Part shown: one piece after another, positions 1 through 11,055 of the stretch
Position numbering within the stretch: position 1 is the stretch's first letter
Layout of the letters: each line of letters begins with the position of its first letter
Assembly (NCBI GenBank): GCA_963978895.1
Contig: OZ022238.1
Span: 29,861,117 to 29,925,116, forward strand
DNA length: 64,000 bases
Source of the DNA: Erpobdella octoculata
Lineage: Eukaryota > Annelida > Clitellata > Hirudinida > Erpobdellidae
Direction: 5' to 3'
Made by a program: the position numbers and the translations under genes
The notes under the pieces: generated by a model
What the model saw: the letters and a program-made list of their open reading frames with translations, nothing else
What the model was told of the DNA's origin: nothing
The model's database searches: none

Positions 1-328
1 TGATTTAAGTCACGTGGTTTGACGCATGTGACTATGCTCGTTTTTACAGTGGAGACTTGTGACATCTCTCGTTCTTTCAAAGGATAGACTTTTTTCTTCC
101 TTGAATCATTTGTGACTGAGCCCGTTTTTCTGGTTGATGTTTTAATAGACTGAAGATCATAAAATGGAGAATAAGCCAAGATGAAAATCTCAATTTTTTT
201 CAAAATGTGACTATGCCCGTTCTTTCGGTGTGGTCTAACTGTAAGTGCTACAAATGTAAAAATTAGTATTTTGAAGTTTTGTGCCGGTTAAAAGTAGCTA
301 AGTCCAGTTTATCACCGGCCGTGCCAAG
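1..328. repeat. Helitron-like remnant, left part
   Basis: No gene is seen. Bases from about 236 onward match the stretch before position 30300 (the run with 'tgtaagtgctacaaat' and 'ttatcaccggcc'), so this is part of the Helitron family described at 28993-30677. Positions 27-230 contain three related copies of a 'gtgactatgcccgtt' motif spaced roughly 80-100 bp apart. The element continues after position 3403. Confidence 0.55.
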
Positions 329-544
329 CAGGGACGTAAATTGGAAGGGGGGCAGGGGGGAAGGCATTTCCCCCCTGATTTTCAAAATTTGAATTTTTTT
401 ACCTAGAGTTTACTATATATTTATTTAATTTTAACTTTACTTAACCTAGTGATGATGCAATGCGTATTGGAATCCTTCTGGCGTGTATAGACAATTCGCC
501 CCCCCTTGATTTCCAAAATTAAGTTTTTTTTACCAATGCTTTAA

Positions 545-870
545 TTAACTCGTCGTCTCTGTTTCTCTGTCTGTTTCAAATCTTGCAATCAATTTTTGAG
601 TCACTTCCTGATGATAGATTTTTTTCAAATTTTGCATACATGTTCAAAATAGAAGACAATGCAATATTCAATTATTAGTTTTACAATAAGTCAATTAATT
701 TAGTTAATTTTAATTAATTTCGATATTTCGATATAATTAAGATATTTCGACTTTAATATAAAATAAAAGAGCAATATAAGAAAAAATTGATTGCAAAATT
801 TGTGTTTTAATTACATATAAGAGCATTGGTTTTAAAAATTCGTTTTTAATTTACTTGTTTTACTTAGAGT
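545..870. repeat. Repeat shared with hAT-D, uninterrupted copy
   Basis: The reverse complement of this stretch matches 53060-53180 and then 59760-59935, so it reads straight through the position where the large Helitron sits in hAT-D. It therefore acts as an empty-site reference. No ORF is present. Confidence 0.7.
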
Positions 871-1562
871 TTACTATATAATATGTTAATTTTAACTTTA
901 CTTAACCTCGTGATGATTCAATGCGTGTGTATAAAATTTTATATATTAGCTCGATGCTAGATTTACTAATAACTGCAGAGTAATAATTTGTGTATCAGCG
1001 TTGGTCCAAAGATTAGCTGTTTTCTGTGCCAAAATACAATCAGCGAACTTGTGGAATTTTACCCTATTAGTGGTATTGATACAATGTTGATTCCCTCACA
1101 GCTGTCTACATCAAAGTTATTATTTATTACACAAAAATAAAACAAAATTATACCCACCCCATTTTGGACATCTTTTTTACAAACTTTTATTTAGGTTACA
1201 ATCTCTGTTTGTGTGTGTGTGTGTGAGGCTTTCTCTGTACGCAAATCTTGCAAGTGAACTTTAACCAGCATTTTGACTAGCTAGGAAGTTGAAACTTTCA
1301 GCATAGCTTTATATTTGATGAAAATACATGATTCAATTAAAAAGAAACTTTGAACATCTTTTGCATTTCTAAATTGAATGTATTTGAAATCAAAGTTTGT
1401 GTTGAAAAACTCGTTTTTCCTTTACTTGTTTTACTGCAATATGATTAAATCATTCATCCCCCTTATACCCAATGGCGCGTGGTGAATCCAGAATTTTCTG
1501 ATGGGGGATTCACTTCAGAATTTTTTTGTATATTCTCTTCCAAAAAGCTGATAACCGGTAAG

Positions 1563-2642
1563 CAGAGGCGTGGATGGGGGGGGGGGCTGAGGGAGGCCAT
1601 GGCCCCTTCAAGATTTGTCCACCAAATAGAAAAAATATCTTTTCTAGCTAACCCATGAATGAGTATTTAAATTAGTTGATAAAAACAGTATTTATCATAC
1701 TTTTTGAATTATATTACTCATAATCTGCTGCTAATATTTTTCAATCTTTTAGTGCTTAGTTTCTCGCACATCTTACTTTTCTCATATATCTCCATCTCTT
1801 TTTTTCTTCTTCTCTGGCTTCCTCTTAGATATAGGGTGATTTTTAAAATTTGCTTATTAATGTTTAAAATTAAAAATTGCTCTTTTCCACTCTTCTGTTA
1901 AACATTCTTTTGCTAAACGCTCTTTTTCTTACTCTGGTCCTTTTCTCTGGAACTCTCTTCCTACTTCTATTACTAAATCTACTTCTCTCACTGTTTTCCG
2001 TCAGGGCTTAAAAGTTATCTGTTTTATAAGTTCGTGTCCGAACACTATTGAACGCCAAGGGAATAGCGCTATAGAAATTTAATGGATTGATTGCTTGCTT
2101 TCCGGTCCATCCGATCGAATTCGCATGAAATTTAGACTTGTGTATCTTTCCTAGGTTGAGAAACAATTAGAATATTCTTATCCTACCCGGTTGCTTGAGC
2201 TATCTCACCAAGATTTTTCTAATTCATTTTAAATAATTTTTATTAGCTCACACACGATTGAGTATTTAGATTAGTTGATGAAAGCAGTATTTATCATACT
2301 TGTTGATTAATATCCAGTTACTTAAATCTCTGCTATTATTTTTTAATCTTTTAGTACCTTTAGTGTATTTTATCTTGATGATTCAGTGGAAAATTTTGTA
2401 AAAATGAAAGAACGTCGATACCCTTTGTTACATTCATAATTTAAACGTTTTTTGTCTGCATTCAATATTAATAAAAGTTAAAATGTTTTAAATTGTTTTT
2501 TAACTAATAAGATGATTTAAATGAAAATACAACATGCAAATATATATTGGGATGGTCATTTTTTTTTTAAGATTCTCTGGGTTTAAGTTTAAAAATCTTC
2601 AATCTTTGCCCCCCTCAACATTTTGTTGAATCCACGCCTTTG
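1563..2642 (+). mobile_element. hAT-like element (hAT-B copy 1)
   Basis: It starts CAGAGGCGTGGAT and ends ATCCACGCCTTTG. The flanking 8-bp duplication ccggtaag is perfect (1555-1562 and 2643-2650). It is nested inside hAT-A. The sequence is colinear, in reverse, with the larger copy at 10884-14476, and both carry the same LINE-derived piece, so that piece was part of the family before these copies spread. No transposase is encoded. Confidence 0.9.
1704..2095 (+). pseudogene. L2/CR1-type LINE reverse transcriptase 3' end fragment
   Basis: Conceptual translation in more than one frame gives pieces characteristic of the end of L2/CR1-type LINE ORF2: 'LPLRYRVIFKICLLMFKIK', then 'LWNSLP'-like and 'FRQGLKSYLFYKF'-like stretches, followed by 'gcgctatagaaattt', a common L2 3' tail. 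Stops and frameshifts interrupt it. Because the same fragment is in the second hAT-B copy (13860-14260, opposite strand), it travels with the DNA transposon rather than being an independent LINE insertion. Confidence 0.65.
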
Positions 2643-3310
2643 CCGGTAAGGGGTAGTCGTAAGTACGAAATTACGAATCAATTCGCTTGTATTAGACGTT
2701 AGAACAGGGAACAGGCGCGTCTCGTTTCGAATTTCCATCCACCTCTCCCCCTTTAACATATCAGTGTTATTTTCTGGCAAAGCAAAATTGTATTTTGCTC
2801 TATGTATGACCATTTTAAATGAACTAGTAGTCTAAAGGCCCGTTTACACAGGCAAAGATTCGCTGGCACCATATATCAATGTCGCCTGAAATTAGAAAAA
2901 ATGCACGTGTCAACGCTCTCACGCATGACATTGACATCTTGGCAGCCAAGATTTTGAATGTTGGTTGCCTTCCAAAAAAGTCTTTCAAAAAAAAAATTCA
3001 AAGACTTCCAATTTCTCCTCCCAAAAAAGCTGCGGTCGTTTTCCAAAAACAAGGTATTATACCCAAAAAATTTCAATTGATATTCTGATGTGGGATGCAT
3101 TTCCCCATCCCTCTCTGCTTGTACCTACGTATTTATATAAATGTAAAAGGTAATGTGTGTGTGAGAGCATTCGTTTATCACATCCAAGCCGCAGGAGCAA
3201 TTTTAACAACATTTGGCATGCAGGTAACTTCAGTGATGAGAAAATTACAAAAAACTCTGTTATTTCTTTGACGTTTCATTGGCAAAAACGAGACAAAACT
3301 AAGCACAAAA

Positions 3311-3340
3311 AACCTGGACAACACCGGGTAACCCTGCCAG
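3311..3340 (+). mobile_element. Helitron-type 3' terminus fragment
   Basis: The hairpin-like 'cctggacaacaccgggtaac' ends in CCAG|T. It is a divergent relative of the terminus defined at 11056-11085 (reverse) and 8000-8036. Only the end is recognisable. Confidence 0.45.
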
Positions 3341-3763
3341 TAAGCTATATAATGGCGGGAAAATTTCCCCCCCCCCTGGAAAATGCTGAATTTACGTCCC
3401 TGGGGCCAAGCCGTTATTTAAGAGTCTTCACACGGGCCAGGCCAAACCTTAAATCAAAGTGGGATGGGCCGAGGTTTTTCACCAAGTATATAGATATTTT
3501 AGTGATTTTAGGGTCTTCAGTTAGGCCGGGCCAAACCTGAAGTCAAGGTGGGACGAGCCGAAGTTTTTCATCAAGTATATAGAACTTCTAGGTCTTTAAG
3601 AATGGGCCGGGCCTAATTCAGACGGGCTGTGCCGGGCCAGGAGTTTGGGTTTTTAAAACGGGCTGGGCTAAGTTGTCGACGGGCCGATTTTAGGTCTCTA
3701 CTATGGATGCAAGGTTCAAACTCTCTAATTTCATGCGAGCGAAGCCGCTACGGGCACTGCTAG

Positions 3764-4527
3764 TATTTATAATAAATCAATTTAAATTAAAAAATAATAA
3801 TTTAATTAATTTTAAAAACAATAAACTAAATATTGTCCAGCACTTTGACCTTATTATAGTGTTTAACATACGGTTGCACCTGATTAGTTTGTGCCTTTTT
3901 GAGCAGTCGTTCTCCTCAACTGCTTGTCTGCCATCTAGCAGGTTTAACGGGTGTCTTAGTGAAAATAAACACTGATAGTCCAGGAAAATTAAATTTTTTC
4001 CTTGTTGTACCTAGACAAAATTTACAGCAAGCTGATTTTTGGATATTTTGTCTGTAATACTAGACTGGTAGATCTAGCAGTTTTTCAAGGCAACATGGGA
4101 AATTTTAATAGACAAGCCAATTTTTATACCATTCAATAGAGAATATGTTGTAGAATGTCTGTATGAAGATACCACGAATGAGCAGTTATGGTACTCTAGT
4201 TATTAATGATTTTAGGCGTACGCTTTTGTCTCATTACGTAATACAATGTCGCGTTACGCGCAGTAACATATTTACTCGCTCAGCCAATAAGAATTCAATA
4301 AAGTCTCGTTTTCTATGCTATATTTGCGTTGTCTTTGTATTCATTTTGCATTGCCGGTTTTATCGCGTTTGAATTCGATTTCTCTTCGATATTTTAACGT
4401 TTTATTTAAGCCTTAGATTTTGATTTGGACGATTTTGGATTTTTAGCAGCGTTTTTTTTTAATTTCCTATTCATTTATATAGTTGCATAATTGTATAGTT
4501 TGTATAGCATAGTACATCGTTTTTCTT
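3764..4527. other. No gene recognised
   Basis: AT-rich sequence. The short open frames (for example at 4163-4372) have no recognisable similarity, and I see no terminal repeats or RNA genes. Confidence 0.4.
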
Positions 4528-5120
4528 CGTTATAACTATTACCACGGCAATGCCGGCGCAGTAGCAATTTTACCGATTATTTCACCGGCGGGATTGCTGG
4601 GGAAATAATCGGTCACCGCCGGTGCAATAGCAGCAAATATATTATTAAATAATTAATAAAATAATCTTTATTTAATCAAATATTTATAATTAACAAAATA
4701 ATGTGTCGTCTTCAGGCAGACTGCCTGCATCATATCTATGGCCTGCATAGTTTATTTTTATCTTTGGATTCTCGATTTCATAATTTCGGGGGCTTAGGCC
4801 TCCGGAGAATGGCGGGAAGTATGCAGCCTATGTGACGCACGCATATATATAGAATATATATGGACGCACGGTATATAAAATCAGCGAGCTAAGAAAATCT
4901 GCCATAACTCTCTCGTCTCATTCTGTGCATTTCGTTCTCGCGTTCTGTAATCAGTGATTTCTTTCATGCAAGAAAACAAGGTAAATTGATTTATTAAAAT
5001 TAAATTATTATCTATACTACCGTGGTTTTTCTTTATTTCTCTCGCTCCCGTTTCCTTCCTCACTTGATTTCCCGCCGCAAACTTATCAATAATTGTATCA
5101 AAATCGGTTTTTTTTACATT
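4528..5120. repeat. 0.55 kb direct repeat, copy 1
   Basis: This begins 'cgttataactattaccacgg' and ends near 'tttttacatt'. It is repeated in the same orientation at 7269-7814 with small indels; copy 1 has an extra 'atatatagaatata' stretch near 4845. The start contains the inverted motif GCCGGCG/CGCCGGC. A related sequence ('cgactaccgccatggtaata') appears near 39960. It could be two copies of one MITE or the ends of a composite element; no LTR-type TG/CA termini were found. Confidence 0.65.
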
Positions 5121-5403
5121 TTCTATTTCTAAGTTTAAACAAATAAGTAATTAAAATATTTTCTAGCAGTAGAATTAGAATAGTATTCATATTACGCAAA
5201 TTAAAATTGTTTATATAAACTGAAAGTCGCGTGCAGGTCCAAGATCAACATCAGTGCATATTGTTAATGATCTGCTATCGGTTCCTAATTGGCTGAAATT
5301 CTACTCCTTTCTTGCATTCAGCGCCAGGCGTGTTCAACATTTGTGATAAATATTGATTGTCTGTTGTGTATTGCAGCTGAAGAAAGTGTCGTTAAGTTTT
5401 ATA

Positions 5404-5840
5404 CTAGCGGGGTACCCGGTGTTTTAAAGGTTTTCCTATCGTTTTTCTCGCTCCCGTTTCCTTCCTCGCTTGCTCTCCCGCTCCCGGTCGATTTCCCGCC
5501 CCCGGTCGCTTTCCCGCTTCCGGTTGATTTCTCGTTCCTGTTTGCTCTCCCTCTCTCAGTCGCTTTCCCGATTGCAAATTTTTAAAATGCCTCCTTAATT
5601 TTTTGGCGCCCATTAAAAAAGAGCCCGGGGACACATGTTCACCCCTGCTTTCCTGGTCGATTTCCCGTTTCCTGTCGCTTTCTCGTTCCTGCTTGCAAAT
5701 TGTTAAAATGCCTGCTTAATTTTTTGGCGCCCCATAAAAATTGATTTCCCGCTTCCGGTCGCTTTCTCGTTCCTGATTGCTCACCCGCTTCCGGTCGCAA
5801 ATTTTTAAAATGCCTGCTTAATTTTTTGGCGCCCCTTAAA
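5404..5840 (-). mobile_element. Non-autonomous Helitron fragment with minisatellite
   Basis: The left end, CTAG followed by 'cggggtacccggtg', is the reverse complement of the Helitron 3' terminus seen complete at 11056. The interior is made of units of the 'cccgctcccggtcgctttcc' type. It also holds three copies of a block ending 'gcctgcttaattttttggcg' (around 5573, 5692 and 5796), with a fourth at 7861. The open frames here come from low-complexity repeats and are not genes. Confidence 0.55.
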
Positions 5841-6224
5841 AAATATCATTGTTTTTTTCAATAGGAAGAAGAAGAAAATCCACCTTGTCCCGACAATTGG
5901 ACGCCAATTGCAATGGAAAGGTACCACTTCCATCTAAATCGATAACGTTGTGGTCAATATAGGAATACCTCGGTTTTTCACAACACAACTGAATTTTAGG
6001 CGTGACAATCGGGGTACAGCTGCTTAAGCAAAGTGTTCTGACCCTAATCGATTACACGGAGTAGACATTGATATGATGCCCATACCGTGAAAGGTACCAC
6101 TTCCATCTAAAGTGATAACGTTGTGGTCAAGATTATCACCAGACCATTGCGTAAAACATTGAGGAAAAGACTGGGGAGTATCAGGGGAGTCATTCTGAAC
6201 CACTGATTGTTTAAAAAGTTTAGC
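5841..6224. repeat. Diverged repeat pair, no gene
   Basis: The motif 'gaaaggtaccacttccatct' followed by 'ataacgttgtggtca' occurs at about 5917 and again at about 6089, a period near 172 bp. Nothing else is recognised. Confidence 0.4.
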
Positions 6225-7308
6225 TTAATCATATGAAATTGAAAATCCCAACCGTGACAGCAAATCAAGCAGCCATCTAGATCCAAAGGAGTGATCTAAA
6301 CTAACTCCAACGCCAAACAAAATTGGAGAGATAAGAGATCTTTGTCTTGCCCCCTGCACAATAGAATGACATATGGAAACTTGTTTTATTTCATTACAAA
6401 CAATATTTTCTATTAAGATTTTCAACAAACTAGGAATCCACCTTTTGGCATTTTCAATATTTGAGAAATCATCAGTTCCTGGATATGTTTCATTTGAGGA
6501 CATTTTCCTTATTTGAGCTCTTATCAATTTTGCTGCTGCCACTATGATACGTTCACTCTCATCTTCTATGCTACTCTTTTTTTCAGCATACCATTGCTTA
6601 GTTATAATGTGAGAAGCCATGTTACGGAAGCAAATAACATTTTTCCGACCAGAAACTTCGGCAAAAAATATGTGCTCAGCGTAGCGTTCTTCCAGCTTTC
6701 GTTTTATATGTTTTAATGAATACACTTCACCATCTTCCGATAATTCTTGCATTTTAATTTGTAATTCAGCTATTGTATAAATTCCTTGATCTTCTTTTTC
6801 TAACCAGTCACACAGTTTTTCAAAAGTAATTAACATGTCGTTATCTTGATGTCGACCTGGATGGTTTCGGTCAGCGGTATTATCTCTGACATACTTTGAT
6901 TGACATTTTAGGAACACAGATGACACACTCTGTCGTAACGAGCTTCTTCAGCTGGTAAGTCATTGCATGAATTTAACCTACCAAGAACTTCTACACTCCA
7001 TGCATCATTTTTTTTGTGGCAAGTTTCAATTATAGTTTCTCTGAATTTCAATGTCATCACAGTACTTGATTCTTCTTTTAAATGTTTTCTACTGTCTCCA
7101 AAATCTATTTTTCCACACAAAAAACAATGTTGATTCCAATTGAAAGTGTCGACAGACGATCGTAATAATTTACACTTAAAATTCTCTTGATCAACACCTT
7201 CTGCATGCTGCTCATTCTTTCGTTGCAATTGATCAAAACTTCTTTTGTTAGTGTAGTCTCTCCGGCAACGTTATAACTATTACCACGGCAATGCCGGCGC
7301 AGTAGCAA
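6225..7308 (-). pseudogene. Cysteine-rich ORF of a repetitive family, copy 1
   Basis: Two main open frames (7228-6908 and 6926-6225) join through a frameshift near 6910, at a cysteine-rich 'DRVCHLC' segment. Upstream is a C-x2-C pair ('CFLC'). The middle reads 'WSVEVLGRLNSCNDLPAEEARYDRVC', and the C-terminal half has 'GVGVSLDHSFGSRWLLDLLSRLGF'. The copy at 45015-45910 shares the layout: a C-x2-C pair, then 'CIDLPAEAFYHRACYARF', then a 'KWY...SERIV' block. I recognise this as a type of uncharacterised, repeated invertebrate ORF, probably transposon-borne, but cannot name its function. It lies between the two 0.55 kb direct repeats, which may mark the borders of a composite element. Confidence 0.5.
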
Positions 7309-7814
7309 TTTTACCGATTATTTCACCGGCGGGATTGCCGGGGAAATAATCGGTCACCGCCGGTGCAATAGCAGCAAATAAATTACTAAATAATTAATAA
7401 AATAATCTTTATTTAATCAAATATTTATAATTAACCAAATAATGTGTCGTCTTCAGGCAGACTGCCTGCATAGTTTATTTTTATCTTTGGATTCTCGATT
7501 TCATAATTTCGGGGGCTAAGGCCTCCGGAGAATGGCGGGAAGATTGCAGCCTATGTGACGCACAGTATATAAAATCAGCGAACTAAGAAAATCCGCCATA
7601 ACTCTCTCGTCTCTTTCTGTGTATTTCGTTCTCGCGTTCTGTAATCAGTGATTTCTTTCATGCAAGAAAACAAGGTAAATTGATTTATTAAAATTAAATT
7701 ATTATCTATTACTACCGTGGTTTTTCTTTATTTTTCTCGCTCCCGTTTCCTTCCTCACTTGATTTCCCGCCGCGAACTTATCAATAATTGTTTCAAAATC
7801 TGTTTTTTTACATT
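7269..7814. repeat. 0.55 kb direct repeat, copy 2
   Basis: Same orientation as 4528-5120, starting 'cgttataactattaccacgg'. It lacks about 40 bp of the AT-rich middle of copy 1. Confidence 0.65.
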
Positions 7815-7859
7815 GATTTCTCGTTCCTGCTTGCTCTCCCTCTCCCAGTCGCTTTTCCG

Positions 7860-8036
7860 ATTGCAAATTTTTAAAATGCCTCCTTAATTTTTTGGCGCCT
7901 TTGGAGTGGGAAAGCGACCGGGAGCTAGAAAACGACCGAGAGCGGGAATGCGACCGGGAACGGGAAAGCGGAGAAGGAAACGGGAGCGAGAGACAAACAT
8001 TAGAAAAACCCGGGCAACGCCGGGTGCCCCCGGTAG
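7860..8036 (+). mobile_element. Helitron 3' end fragment
   Basis: GC-rich 'gggaaagcgaccgggagc' units are followed by 'cccgggcaacgccgggtgcc' and end GTAG|T. The hairpin CCCGGGCAACGCCGGG is the family signature. It is oppositely oriented to the fragment at 5404. Confidence 0.55.
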
Positions 8037-9276
8037 TATATGATCAAAACAAATAAATCAGCTATTAATATTTTCCAAACCTTTCGCTTTTAAAATTGCG
8101 TTAGCTTGTGTATGTGTAACCGATTGCTAAGAAGTTTGTAGGCCGATGCGTTTCGTTCGTTTTTTTTCATGTTCGTCTTCTCGAAGACCTTGATATGCTA
8201 ATGTGAAAAAAGCAAAATGAATTATGTCATAAACCGTTTATATTGTATATCAATTTTAAAACATTAGTCTTTACATTTGTTATGATTTCTTTCGTTGCTG
8301 ATCACAGAATAGAATCTATTCAATAGATTTTTTCAAATAGATGTTTAATTAGAAAGACGACTTTTTCAATGTTGCAAAGAAAGTGTTAAAGATGTAAATG
8401 TTGTAGAAACAGTAGAGTAATGTAAATTAGTTGTGTTGTTAAAAAAAAATCTAAGCTGCTTGTCATCTGTTAGCAAGGACATCTCGAATAAATCTACAGT
8501 GAAAAAAAAATAAACTCGAACATGTGTTACTCTGTAATAGACACAAAAAAGACAAAATAAAGCTAACATTCTTACATAAACCAGTATGCAGAAAAGCCAA
8601 TAACTCTGCTGCTCCACATTTTCAGAAATAACATTTAAAATTTTGTGGGTGGAGCTAAACGGTTAGTGAATGAAGCTTGCTTATTTGGTTTTAGTTTGTC
8701 AATGAACCCCTAAAACGGGATTACCCATTCCAACTATACCTAACAATGTTTCAATTGCATCATACCTTTAAGAAGAAAATACCCAAGGGAGCATGTGTAC
8801 AACAATTTAAAGCCAGGAACCGACTAATCATCAGCCAATGCATTTATGAACCTAATTAATTATGTGTAATAATCACTTCTAAAATTCTAAAGATGCAGTT
8901 TTCCGAATCATGTTACTTCTCAGACTAGAACTGAATTAGCTCCAGCATAAGACAAACCTTAAAGTTAAAGTTCTACTTTCAAAATAAAAGTTCTACTACC
9001 AAATAATGTTTTCCACAGTATGAGAATTTCAATTTTCACTAAAAAACTACTTTTAATAGTAGCTGCTATTTTATGTGAAATTAATGTCAAGAGTAAGGTA
9101 TCCGGAAAGATGGATACTAGCCAATTCGTCACAAAGCCGTTTTGTCGCAGGGTACATTTTCGTCGCGACATTGCGACGAAAATTTCCAGCTTGCGACGAA
9201 ACGGCCCAGAACGCGACGAAACGGCCGACCTTTGCGACGAAAAGTCTAACAATTCTAATATTGGGCAGATAATGTT
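8037..9276. other. No gene; short-motif cluster at 9136-9243
   Basis: Most of this stretch shows nothing recognisable. Between 9136 and 9243 the 9-mer GCGACGAAA, or its reverse complement, recurs about six times, forming small inverted repeats. This is unusual in an AT-rich setting. Confidence 0.4.
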
Positions 9277-9460
9277 ATGACCTATCCCATACTGCAGCAG
9301 CTTACTTCTTTGTTTCTTGGCATGTCTTCAGGGTCGGTCCCAGTAGAATGTTTATTTTCAGTGGCAGGGTTAATCTGCAATGGGAAGCGATCAAGTCTTT
9401 GCCCTTCTAAGCTGAATAAAATATGTTTTTTACATGATAACTTATCAGCCTAAACTTACC
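9277..9460 (+). pseudogene. hAT transposase C-terminal (dimerisation) fragment
   Basis: Translation gives 'SVPVECLFSVAGLICNGKRS' followed by 'LCPSKLNKICFLHDN', which is the conserved end of hAT-family transposases (hATC domain). A start codon and the catalytic part are absent, so only the tail of the transposase survives. It is a different subfamily from the ZMYM1-like transposase next to it. Confidence 0.75.
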
Positions 9461-9467
9461 ACAATGA

Positions 9468-9470
<3 letters not shown>

Positions 9471-9522
<52 letters not shown>
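9471..9522. repeat. (AT)n(GT)n microsatellite
   Basis: About 30 bp of alternating AT is followed by about 20 bp of GT. Confidence 0.9.
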
Positions 9523-11055
9523 CTACCAGATTTTGAACTGTGAACATTTTGGAAAATAAACTATAACAAACAAAAAAGATTTGACTTTGAAACTTTGTTC
9601 AGTGCCTGAGTTTTTCGAAAAACTGATATTTTGACTCATGGACATGAGTATATATGATTTAGAATTTTGGTATTTGCCAGTTGGCATTAAGTGGATAAAT
9701 TTTTGAAAAAGTAGTGGGCAGGGGTGTGATTTATAATTTTAATGAGTTGAAAGCACTACTAATGATGGGTGATATTGAAACACCTTAGGAAAAATAGTGA
9801 TTGAAAGTTTTTTTTAGGGCATCTCAAATTTTCACAATTTTGCGTTTTGAAACTTCTGATTTCCAAGTGGTAAAGCCGAGAATTAAGCCGCCGCCGGCCA
9901 CGAAAACAGTTAGCCGCCGTATTAACATGAGACAAAAAACCAAATCTGTCGTCGATGAGACAGTACGCAGAGATTCTCTGACTCATTGCAGATAATAACT
10001 TGTCATTAATAGAAGAAATGTGTGCAGATAATAACTTGTCAATAATTGAAGAAATGTGTGCATTTTAAATTTGTTTGAAGGTGACAATCCGGCATCTACA
10101 TCCTCTGCATCTGCATCATGATAGTCCCATTTCCTGTTTCTCTTGATTTGTCTTTTATGTTCTTCATGATAAGTCTCATTTTTGTACATAATTTTGCATT
10201 TCTCTTCTATTTCATTAAATTGAGAACGAAGCTGTTGAATAAAAGTTTTTAAGGATTTCAACATTTTGGTAGCTGTACTAACATCCAATTTAGAACTTTG
10301 AAGATATTTGTTTGTTTTGTTAAATCTTTCTAATATTGTTGACCAAATATGAACCATAAGTCCAGTTTCTAATTTGTTCATTATTTCAATAAGTCCCTTT
10401 GCTTCCAATCGTGTGTCAGCTTTTTCAGTTTTTGATTCAGATATATCGGCAAGAATCTGCTGAATTATTTTGTAACCTTTTCTTAGTGCATCAACTGCAT
10501 CATGATGAGCAGACCAACGTGCACCTGACAGTCGTTTCAACGTTGGTATGCCTAAAGGAGTAAATCCAGACATAAGTAGATTCCAGCGATGTGTTGAAGT
10601 AGAGAAAAATGTAAAAAGGCTTTGAACAAATTGAAAAAAACGAAACTGCAACTGGGCAACTGTCAACTGCATTCTGTCCAATAAAATTCAAGGAATGTCC
10701 ACAGCATGGAATGTATTCTGCCAAATTATTTGATTTACGAATCCAGGCTTGCATACCATTGTACTTTCCACTCATATTGGAGGCATTATCGTACAATTGT
10801 CCTCTGCAGTTAGCAATGGTAATGCCATTCTCTTCTAGAAATGTAAGTAATACCTTTGCCAGGCTCTCGCCAGTATGCTCATACAGAGGCGTGGATTCAG
10901 CAAAATGTTGAGGGGGGCAAAGATTTTTTAACTTTAACCCAAAGAAATTTCAAACAAAAATGACCACCCCAATATACATTTGTATGTTGTATTTTCATGT
11001 AAATCATCATATTAGTTAAAAATACGGTTTAGAAAAAGTTAAGTTTTATTTTATA

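Larger units (their letters stand above)
329..3402. mobile_element. hAT-like non-autonomous element (hAT-A)
   Basis: The ends are inverted: it starts CAGGGACGTAAATT and finishes AATTTACGTCCCTG. The flanks are an 8-bp duplication, gtgccaag (321-328) and gggccaag (3403-3410), with one mismatch; the uninterrupted site is seen at 30304-30311. CA-starting termini with 8-bp duplications are typical of hAT transposons. There is no transposase ORF. Its interior holds a second hAT element (1563-2642) and a stretch (545-870) that matches, in reverse, the two flanks of the Helitron at 53185-59770. A Helitron-type terminus (3311-3340) lies near its right end. Confidence 0.85.
236..3763 (+). mobile_element. 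Non-autonomous Helitron, 3' part, interrupted
   Basis: The outer pieces (236-328 and 3403-3763) join into one stretch that aligns with 30228-30677. The right end has the sequence 'gcgaagccgctacgggcact' followed by gCTAG|T, the CTRR-T terminus known for Helitrons. The 5' end is not visible because similarity is lost near 230. A hAT-like element has been inserted at 328/3403. There is no coding capacity. The identification rests on the terminus and on the second copy, whose 5' TC end is present. Confidence 0.7.

Noticed and set aside
5289..5634. Proline- and leucine-rich frames on both strands
   Set aside because: They are the same Helitron minisatellite as at 62.8 kb.
4528..7814. LTR retrotransposon bounded by 0.55 kb direct repeats
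   Set aside because: The repeats lack TG...CA ends, and no primer-binding site or pol gene lies between them.
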